From the NCBI GenBank assembly GCA_033809415.1, contig JAPXLT010000033.1, forward strand, positions 1 through 25,003: a DNA stretch of 25,003 bases. Direction: 5' to 3'. Positions 7,080 through 13,328 of the stretch are shown here, piece by piece. Source of the DNA: JAQVUB01 sp033809415. Lineage in GTDB: Bacteria > Verrucomicrobiota > Lentisphaeria > Oligosphaerales > Oligosphaeraceae. The notes below the pieces were generated by a model that ran no database searches, was not told where the DNA came from, and saw only the letters and a program-made list of their open reading frames with translations. A program made the translations under genes and the position numbers. The stretch's first letter is position 1. Every line of letters starts with the position of its first letter.

Positions 7080-8150
7080 ATGTGTTTTGAAGATCATTAC
7101 CAGGAGCTGGTTGCGAAAGTATTGCCGGTGATTGCAGCGCAGTTGCAGTTGCAAGGGGGGAAGTTGCCTCCGCATTTGCGTGAGGTCACGGGCAGTTATC
7201 TGAGTCGCCCTGGAAAATGCCTGCGCCCGGTGCTTCTGCTGTTATCCTGTGAAGCGGTCGGCGGCGATGCGGAAATAGCTCTGCCAGTTGCTGCTGCGGT
7301 GGAAATGTTTCACACGTGGACGTTGCTGCATGATGACGTAATTGACCATGACAGCCTGCGGCGCGGGCAAGAGACCGGGCATGTCCGGGGAGCGCGCCTG
7401 GGCCGGGAAGATTTTCAGCTTCCTGCGAAACAGGCTGCTGAATACGGGCAGAGCTTGGCTATCTTGGCCGGAGATGTCTTGCAGGGTGAAGTGGTTCACC
7501 TGTTGAGTACCGCTGCTGAAATTCCTGCCGAAAAACGCCTGAAGCTTATTGCCGGTCTTTCTGGTCGGCTGAATCCCGAATTGCTGGCTGGTGAACAGCT
7601 CGATATCGAAATGGCCTGCCGCCCACTCGAAAGCATCAGCGAAGAGGAAATTCTTGAAATGATGCGCCTAAAAACCGGCGTTCTGCTGGGCTTTTGCGCA
7701 GAGTCCGGCGCAATCATCGGCTCGTCCAAGGATTCCGACCAGGGGCTTCCTGAAGCTTTGCGACAGTTTGGCGAATTTTGCGGCATTGCCTTTCAGCTGC
7801 AAGATGATATCCTGGGGATGACCGGAACGGAGGAAGTCCTCGGAAAAAATATTGGTTCCGACCTCCGTGAAGGCAAACGCACCTTGTTGCTGCGCAAAGC
7901 CTGGAAGCAATGCACGGACAAACAGCGTGCGGAATTGTCAGCGGTTCTGGGCAACGAACAGGCTAATAGCGCCGAACTGGCCCGCGCCACCCGCATCATC
8001 CTCGAAAGCGGAGCTTTGCAGCAGACCTCCGAACTGGCCGAACAATATCAGAAAAAAGCTCTCGATATTTTGCAAAAGGCTTTGCCGGATGGCACCGGAC
8101 GCAAAAACTTGCAGTCCTGGGCCGCACTGATGATCAAACGAAACCGCTGA
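7080..8150 (+). CDS. polyprenyl diphosphate synthase (trans-isoprenyl diphosphate synthase)
   Basis: A 356-residue all-helical prenyltransferase that extends isoprenoid diphosphates with IPP for quinone side chains or other polyprenols. The first aspartate-rich motif is LLHDDVIDHD (D85, D86, D89) followed by RRGQETGH. The second is FQLQDDILGMTG (242-249), DDxxG rather than DDxxD, as in some actinobacterial and archaeal-like members. GSDLREGKRTLLL (259-271) closes the site. An insertion of about 15 residues (around 105-120) separates the first motif from the YGQSLAILAGD helix. GGAAAGG just before the ATG supports the start. Chain length cannot be told with confidence. Confidence 0.9.
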   Translation: MCFEDHYQELVAKVLPVIAAQLQLQGGKLPPHLREVTGSYLSRPGKCLRPVLLLLSCEAVGGDAEIALPVAAAVEMFHTWTLLHDDVIDHDSLRRGQETGHVRGARLGREDFQLPAKQAAEYGQSLAILAGDVLQGEVVHLLSTAAEIPAEKRLKLIAGLSGRLNPELLAGEQLDIEMACRPLESISEEEILEMMRLKTGVLLGFCAESGAIIGSSKDSDQGLPEALRQFGEFCGIAFQLQDDILGMTGTEEVLGKNIGSDLREGKRTLLLRKAWKQCTDKQRAELSAVLGNEQANSAELARATRIILESGALQQTSELAEQYQKKALDILQKALPDGTGRKNLQSWAALMIKRNR

Positions 8151-8164
8151 TTGCTGACGGTCAG

Positions 8165-8194
8165 TCTGCGCCAAGTTCTTTTCGTTGTTAAAAA
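8165..8194 (+). repeat. TTTTCGTG-family dispersed element, short copy I
   Basis: GTCTGCGCCAAG (compare GTCCGCGCCAAG at 10426 and 22044), then TTCTTTTCGTTGTTAAAAA. It lies in the convergent gap between the polyprenyl synthase and GH20-like genes, and its TTA at 8188-8190 is the complement of the GH20-like stop codon. Confidence 0.75.
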
Positions 8195-10065
8195 GAACGT
8201 TCTTTAAGCGTGAGTGTCACGGAATGCTTCAAGGAAACTAGCACGGGATTCAGATAGGCTTCCCGACTGGATTGTTTGCCGAACCATGCCCAGTTGACAT
8301 CATTCTCGAGCATATATTCCGGATGTTCCACGATTCCGGTGACGGCAGTGATCGCTGCGGGCACCAAAACACGACCATCGGGCTGGCGGACTTCGACATA
8401 GCAAAGGCCGCGACCGCCGAGTCCGGAAAGCTCGAGGCGGATCGCCTCCGGCACCCCTAGCTTTGGATCAAAAGGAATAAAGCGTTCGAACAGAGCCGTT
8501 TCGGTGTCATTGGCTTTGTAATTTCCGCAGGCAACTTCATGCCATTGGCCTTTGCAACATAACGAAATGGAAATGGGTTGCACAATAAATTCATCCGGGG
8601 TGCAACTGCGCAGGCGCAGAAACGCCCCCACTTCGAGCATTCGCAGTTGCTGCGAAAGTTTTTTCAGCAGGCCGGGTTTTGCCTGCGTAAAGACATTCGG
8701 CGTAATGCCCGGTCGCTTCTTTTCCCATTCCTTCTCCAGCTGCAACAGCAATTGTTCCCCTTCCGCAAAGGTTTGCTCGATGGCTGCCTTGCGTTCTGAA
8801 GTCAAACCACGGTCCAGGGAATCATGAAATAATTTCTTCAGGCGGTGCGAGAGTATTTTTTCCCGCAAAGCCACAAGCATATCTTCGCAGACAATCCGCC
8901 CGAGTTCGTTGCTGATCCCAGGTAGATACTGCCGCAGAAGGCTATCGAGTAATTCGTCGGTCTGCATCGCTGCATAGGGCAGCCCGAAAAAGTCGCGGGT
9001 GAACAGGCGGCTTTCTGAAAAGGAAGAAAAGTGGCGCCAGAACCCACTGGTCATGGCCTGTTTGATTCCCTCGCTGAACAATTCATCCTGATTGCCGAAG
9101 AGTTCCTGCATCATCGCCTGAAACGCTTCCTGGTCAGACTTCCCATTCATCAAAAATCCCGCATAGCCAAAAATCGGGAATGTGCGATAGAGGAAGGTAT
9201 CACTTTTCTCCCAGGAAGTCAGCATGCAGCCCAGCACCTTGCGGTTTTCAACATATTCAATATAGGAACGAATATTGCCGATGCTGCGGTCAGCCGGCGC
9301 AATAATGGTCTCGAAGCCATATTTTTCATTGACTGCGATGCGGTCTTCCTCGCCGATATCGAGAAGATGGCCCTGATAGGAGCGCACATCCTGCTGGTAT
9401 TGCCAGTCCATCATAATTACGTCAGAAGGCACATCCTGCATAATATGCGTATAATTTTCAAACATGTCCGACCACATCATCATTCGCTTGCCAGCTTTTT
9501 TCAGCAGCTCATGAATGATCTGAATATGCCGCAAAAACAGCTTTTCCTCCGCCAGCAAGTCCGGAGCTGCTTTCTGGCAGCGCGGGCAGAGATTGAAATC
9601 CCAGAATTCATCAAGTCCGGCATGAAAATATGGTGATGGGAAGAGCGCGGCCACTTCTTGCAGATATCGTCCGATGAAATCGTAAAACTCGGGATGTGTT
9701 GGGCAGAAGGAATCTTTTCGGGTGCCGCCGAAGCGTCCTTTCATATCGCCTTGCAATTCCGCGAGGTGTTGCAACTCCGGATGTCTCAGGAAGCGCTCTG
9801 CATGGCCCAACGTTGCAACGCATGGAAACAGGTCGATCCCCTTTTGCCGGGCATATTCAACCAGTTCCCGTATCTGCTCCTCACTGTAGCTTTCCGCAGT
9901 GGATGGATATGGATAGGATGCTGTGCGGATACGGTCTTCGAGGTAAAGCATGACTGCATTATAGCCGCAGCGTGCTACAAAATCGATAAAATTCCGGATA
10001 TATTGCGGGGTTTCCATTTGACGGGCCAGATCAAGCTGGGCTGCGCGAAGGGTGAGTTTGCTCAT
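8188..10065 (-). CDS. GH20-like family glycoside hydrolase (beta-N-acetylhexosaminidase-type)
   Basis: A 625-residue protein with a GH20-type TIM barrel near the N-terminus. It shows the barrel start QLDLARQ, CGYNAVMLYLEDR, LFPCVATLGHAE, and the catalytic Asp-Glu pair in YFHAGLDEFWDFN (D152, E153), matching the family pattern H-x-G-x-D-E. In that family the Asp orients the substrate N-acetyl group and the Glu is the acid/base. Domains after about residue 330 are helical and then beta-rich and are not recognised. There is no signal peptide, so it is probably cytoplasmic. Two ATGs are possible (10071 and 10065); AAGGA is 9 nt from the second, which is preferred. The stop codon is supplied by a dispersed repeat. 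Confidence 0.85.
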   Translation of the reverse strand: MSKLTLRAAQLDLARQMETPQYIRNFIDFVARCGYNAVMLYLEDRIRTASYPYPSTAESYSEEQIRELVEYARQKGIDLFPCVATLGHAERFLRHPELQHLAELQGDMKGRFGGTRKDSFCPTHPEFYDFIGRYLQEVAALFPSPYFHAGLDEFWDFNLCPRCQKAAPDLLAEEKLFLRHIQIIHELLKKAGKRMMMWSDMFENYTHIMQDVPSDVIMMDWQYQQDVRSYQGHLLDIGEEDRIAVNEKYGFETIIAPADRSIGNIRSYIEYVENRKVLGCMLTSWEKSDTFLYRTFPIFGYAGFLMNGKSDQEAFQAMMQELFGNQDELFSEGIKQAMTSGFWRHFSSFSESRLFTRDFFGLPYAAMQTDELLDSLLRQYLPGISNELGRIVCEDMLVALREKILSHRLKKLFHDSLDRGLTSERKAAIEQTFAEGEQLLLQLEKEWEKKRPGITPNVFTQAKPGLLKKLSQQLRMLEVGAFLRLRSCTPDEFIVQPISISLCCKGQWHEVACGNYKANDTETALFERFIPFDPKLGVPEAIRLELSGLGGRGLCYVEVRQPDGRVLVPAAITAVTGIVEHPEYMLENDVNWAWFGKQSSREAYLNPVLVSLKHSVTLTLKERSF

Positions 10066-10114
10066 GAACATGTTTCCTTATCTTTGGGATGATGGGACAA
10101 ATGGGCTTCATTAT

Positions 10115-10143
10115 ATGATAATTCATCAGAAAGATGCCGTCAA
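10115..10143 (-). promoter_or_regulatory. candidate sigma70 promoter of the GH20-like gene
   Basis: On the minus strand TTGACG (10138-10143) and TATCAT (10115-10120) are separated by exactly 17 bp, and each matches consensus at five of six positions. A TATAAT also occurs at 10110-10115. The -35 overlaps the edge of dispersed element D. The leader would be about 40 nt. Confidence 0.5.
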
Positions 10144-10216
10144 AATTTTCGTGCCTTTTCGTGTTTTTTCGTGCTACTATCACTCGACTTCATGTTTTTT
10201 GTAAAAGATTGTTCTG
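10138..10216 (+). repeat. TTTTCGTG-family dispersed element, copy D (variant tail)
   Basis: CGTCAAAATTTTCGTGCC, TTTTCGTGTT, TTTTCGTGCT, then ACTATCACTC and a tail with TTTTTTGTAAAAGATT. The 10-bp period is clear. The ACTATCAC tail and the TTTTTTGTGAAAGATT-like end are shared with copy J (21696-21746), showing a second subtype that lacks the GTTAAAAA end. Confidence 0.75.
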
Positions 10217-10267
10217 AAAAGAAAGCTCCAAGTCATTGGCATATAAGCGTTTCTTCGTCTGATTGTG

Positions 10268-10351
10268 GTGCCTTTACAAGGCACTGTCTTTGGGGGATTT
10301 CCCACCCCAGGTTAAAACCTGGGGTTAAGCATGGTTAAGCGCCTACGGCGC
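10268..10351. repeat. REP-like unit with three hairpins
   Basis: Three stems follow each other. GTGCCTT-TAC-AAGGCAC spans 10268-10284. CCCCAGGTT-AA-AACCTGGGG spans 10305-10324. GCGCC-TAC-GGCGC spans 10339-10351 after GGTTAAG. It occupies the centre of the 407-bp gap between the GNAT and GH20-like genes. No T-tract follows, so it is not a classic terminator. It resembles repetitive extragenic palindromes mobilised by REP-associated tyrosine transposases. Confidence 0.65.
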
Positions 10352-10364
10352 AAAGCATTGTGCC

Positions 10365-10409
10365 GATCCGTCCGATCCGACTGATCTGTCGTCCGTGTAA
10401 AGTCCGTGT
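10365..10409 (+). repeat. 9-bp GATC ladder joined to 11-bp GTCCGTG units
   Basis: GATC recurs at 10365, 10374 and 10383 (9-bp period; GATCCGTCC, GATCCGACT, GATCTGTCG), followed by GTCCGTG at 10391 and 10402 (11-bp period). The 9-bp ladder is nearly identical to the last three units of 21880-21925. Confidence 0.8.
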
Positions 10410-10465
10410 GGGTTGCGGGCGATCAGTCCGCGCCAAGTTTTTTCGTGTTTTTTCGTTGTTAAAAA
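10410..10465 (+). repeat. TTTTCGTG-family dispersed element, copy E
   Basis: GGGTTGCGGGCGATCAGTCC and GCGCCAAG (identical at 22029-22056), then TTTTTTCGTGTT, TTTTCGTTGTTAAAAA. It ends 14 bp from the stop of the GNAT gene and points at it from the opposite strand. Confidence 0.85.
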
Positions 10466-10478
10466 TGTTTTTCTGCAA

Positions 10479-11045
10479 TTATACATTGACGATTGCATGT
10501 TTTTTGAGCCAATTGTTTGGGTAATGCAGTTTGTCGCATAGTTTTTGCCAGCGTTCGGGCATGTCATCCTGGAAAAGCCAGGGACGCCAGTTCATTTTCA
10601 AATAAAGCGCGACGGCAGCTATGCGGGAGTCATCGGTCAGCAGATATATAGGGGCGAGGCCGGCATCGAGCAGTGCCTGCATGGCAGCCGTTGAGATGGC
10701 GCGTCCCAATCCCTTTCCCTCGTATCCGGGGCGGGTCATGACCCATCCCAAGGTGCCTGGGAGACTCTTTTCCGGCAGTTCACCGTATTCGGCGGTGGCA
10801 GAGGCGACGAGCTGTCCCGTGCTTGATTCTTCTATGACCAGTATGCCGTCTTTAATGGCATGCTTTGCATAGAAATCCAGAATCTTCTCATCCGTCCACA
10901 AATCGAAGCCGCATCCATATCGCAGCTCGATGTATTTGGCCCACTCGTCTTTTCTCAGAGGGTGGATGTTGTATCCATCAGGCAGGACAGGTGCTGTCAG
11001 CGGCGGGCAGGTTTTGTCGTAAATCATTCTTAATTGCTTTTGCAT
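10479..11045 (-). CDS. GNAT family N-acetyltransferase
   Basis: A 188-residue acetyl-CoA dependent acyltransferase. GNAT motif A is visible as LGWVMTRPGYEGKGLGRAIS (about residues 98-117), with the YEGKGLG loop that binds the CoA pyrophosphate, followed by the motif B-like LYLKMNWRP. The target amine is unknown; amino sugars or small metabolites are possible given the setting. The ATG at 11045 overlaps the end of the upstream GH28-like gene by 16 bp and has AGGA about 11 nt before it, so translation is probably coupled. A second ATG at 11027 would avoid the overlap but has no clear ribosome binding site. Confidence 0.88.
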   Translation of the reverse strand: MQKQLRMIYDKTCPPLTAPVLPDGYNIHPLRKDEWAKYIELRYGCGFDLWTDEKILDFYAKHAIKDGILVIEESSTGQLVASATAEYGELPEKSLPGTLGWVMTRPGYEGKGLGRAISTAAMQALLDAGLAPIYLLTDDSRIAAVALYLKMNWRPWLFQDDMPERWQKLCDKLHYPNNWLKKHAIVNV

Positions 11046-13282
11046 AAGGCAGTGATTCCTTTTAACAATGCGTTGTTAAAATCACAGATACAGTATTGTT
11101 TTAGATGTTGCTGCAAACCTGGCAGTGGATTGTCCATCGAGTTAAAGCCTGGGGCTATTCCTCCACAGATGTCTATTCCTAAATCAGACGCAAGTGCCTG
11201 CCAATATGCGTTTTTTTCCAGGTTTTTTGATAGCGGAAGCAAAATGCGGTTGATGCCCGCGTCGGCAAGTATTGTCCGCCATTTATCGCAGTCTGAAATT
11301 TCGCATATCGTTGCTTCTGGGATATATAGAATGATTTCCCGTTCGTCATTTCTTGATTTGAGGGCAGAGGCTGTATTTCGGCAAATGTCGCTGATTTTTT
11401 CACCCCATTCGGTTGGCAATCGAGTGCCGGGCGGTGGGAATAACGGGATGAAGAAGCCGTGAATTTGGTCATAGCGGCGGACTTCAGAAAGGGTGCAACG
11501 CAAGCCAAGCAGTTCTTTTTCCCAAGCATCCCGTGATATGTTTTTTCGCCAGAACGCACTGGTCATGTAGCCGCCACAGCATACCTCGAGATGCTGTTTT
11601 TCAGCAGCTGAAAGAATGCGTGATAATACTGGGGCGTGTTGCAAATCTGAATAACGTGAGGAGGGATAGTAACGAAAATACAGGTCTTTCCAGATGACTG
11701 CGGGAACAATGATTTCTTCGATCCCTTTGTGACGGAGATGCGAGAAGGCCTTTTCCCAATCTTCTGCGCTGGCGCTGGCGAGTAAACCATCCGGGAATGG
11801 AGGCAGTAGCCATGAATGTGCGCCTGGAGGCAATTCCACATTTAGAATCGCCTCTGAAAATTGCGATGGCTTTTGTACCGGGCAATTAGTGTAATGAGCT
11901 GGGCTGGTCGTCCGGTCTATGGCGATTTCTGGTAGAGCTGGGGCATTGATGGGCGGTTCGATGATCCTTACATTGTCGGTATGGACTTCTGAGTGCTCTG
12001 AACGGTAGAGTTCCCCCTGCCATGAGCCGGTGGCGTTCGAGTAGCGGATGACGCTGTCTCGAATAGTCAAGTCTTTTGCATGACGAATATGAAACGGATA
12101 CGGAATGCCATCGTATGGCATGTCACCCCACAATGGGTAGGGATCAGGAATGAAATTTAGAAATTCATCGCCCATTTCTCCAGTCAATGTCAGATGAAGG
12201 TCGGAAATCTGTATGTTACCCAGGGGCTGCTCCTGAACACCGCCAAAGAAGGAGCCACGGCGTGCCAAAGCATTGATATTGCTGAGCGTGACATCCTCGA
12301 TGTAGCCTAGGAGCGGGCGGGTGCTGCCCGATTTGGGGCTCTGGAAGTTGAATGTCTGCTCGGAATCAATGATCAGATTGCTGAAATTTATCCTTGAAAT
12401 TTTCGGGCCGTATTTGATGATGACTCCGCGGGCGTCATCAGGACTCAAGGCGACCATCATGGATATGCCAATCATGCTGTGGTGGATCACACAGTTGGAT
12501 ATGGTTACATTGCGTATGGTGCCGTCCCCTACATAACCTATGCGGATGCCATCAGAAATGGCCATGATGCGACAGTCGGAGACCACGATGTTCTCACACG
12601 GCTTGTCGAAACCTAAGGTGTTGATATCGCTGAAGATGCCGATGGCATCATCGTTGGTGACAATGTCGCATCCTGTGATATAGACATTGGAACAGCAGTC
12701 AATGTCCACACCATCGTTGTTGGGACCGTGTAAGTCTGTGCGTATGCGTATGCCTGTGATGTCGCAAGTGTCGCATCCTAATAGCCAGATGTTGTAGGCC
12801 GGCGGTTCCAACAGAGTGATGTCTTCTATGCGGATATTATTGCATTCACGGAAGTGGATGAGGGCGCGAGGACGGTGAGTCCGAGGCCAGTAGCGCTGAC
12901 CATACAGGGGGTGCTCATACCCATCATTTTTATCCCAGAAATTGACATCGCCGCGACCATCGATCGTGCCTTTGCCGGTAACGGAAGCCCCAGTGAGTCC
13001 GACGCCGCCTATGAGGTAACGTTTCATGTTGAATGAAGGCTCGGCATAGTCGACACCCTCTTCTGGGATACGTTCCAGAAGGCTGTAGAGCACGGCGCCA
13101 TTTGCCAAGTGAAACTCGACGTTGTCACGCAAAGTCAGCATATCGACAGCAAACAGACCTGGCGGTACGATGACTCGCCCACCGCCAGAGGCGCCGCAGA
13201 CGTCGATGGCGGCCTGCACCGCCAAAGTGCAGTCATGCTCTTTCCCCGAAACAGCACCGTATTTCCGTATGTCGTAATCCAT
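11030..13282 (-). CDS. GH28-like beta-helix protein fused to DUF4434-like barrel, divergent copy
   Basis: A 750-residue protein. Residues 1-450 form a right-handed beta-helix of polygalacturonase type (FGAV-type start, GGGRVIVPPG, then GPNNDGVDIDCCSNV at 187-200 and CDIVTNDDAIGIFSD at 205-219). Residues about 490-750 resemble the DUF4434 TIM-barrel domain (WLLPPFPDGL, AFSHLRHKGIEEIIVPAVIWK). It aligns end to end with the neighbouring 13329-15752 gene but is degenerate at sites conserved there: GDD becomes NDD at 210, K217 becomes F, and the barrel's SE, QD and WCHLE motifs become PLF, PLS and CGGIA. It may be a non-catalytic or re-specialised partner. No signal peptide. It lies 46 bp after its paralogue. 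Confidence 0.82.
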   Translation of the reverse strand: MDYDIRKYGAVSGKEHDCTLAVQAAIDVCGASGGGRVIVPPGLFAVDMLTLRDNVEFHLANGAVLYSLLERIPEEGVDYAEPSFNMKRYLIGGVGLTGASVTGKGTIDGRGDVNFWDKNDGYEHPLYGQRYWPRTHRPRALIHFRECNNIRIEDITLLEPPAYNIWLLGCDTCDITGIRIRTDLHGPNNDGVDIDCCSNVYITGCDIVTNDDAIGIFSDINTLGFDKPCENIVVSDCRIMAISDGIRIGYVGDGTIRNVTISNCVIHHSMIGISMMVALSPDDARGVIIKYGPKISRINFSNLIIDSEQTFNFQSPKSGSTRPLLGYIEDVTLSNINALARRGSFFGGVQEQPLGNIQISDLHLTLTGEMGDEFLNFIPDPYPLWGDMPYDGIPYPFHIRHAKDLTIRDSVIRYSNATGSWQGELYRSEHSEVHTDNVRIIEPPINAPALPEIAIDRTTSPAHYTNCPVQKPSQFSEAILNVELPPGAHSWLLPPFPDGLLASASAEDWEKAFSHLRHKGIEEIIVPAVIWKDLYFRYYPSSRYSDLQHAPVLSRILSAAEKQHLEVCCGGYMTSAFWRKNISRDAWEKELLGLRCTLSEVRRYDQIHGFFIPLFPPPGTRLPTEWGEKISDICRNTASALKSRNDEREIILYIPEATICEISDCDKWRTILADAGINRILLPLSKNLEKNAYWQALASDLGIDICGGIAPGFNSMDNPLPGLQQHLKQYCICDFNNALLKGITALCKSN

Positions 13283-13328
13283 AAATGCAACTTCTCAACA
13301 ATATGTTTATACTTTGTTTTTCCCGATC

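Noticed and set aside
8192..8205. Perfect palindrome AAAGAACGTTCTTT
   Set aside because: It lies in the last codons of the GH20-like gene at a convergent gene end; it is AT-rich and probably incidental, with no T-tract beyond it.
10343..10567. Minus-strand frame of 74 codons downstream of the GNAT gene
   Set aside because: It spans the GATC ladder and dispersed repeat and overlaps the GNAT gene in another frame; no homology is recognisable.
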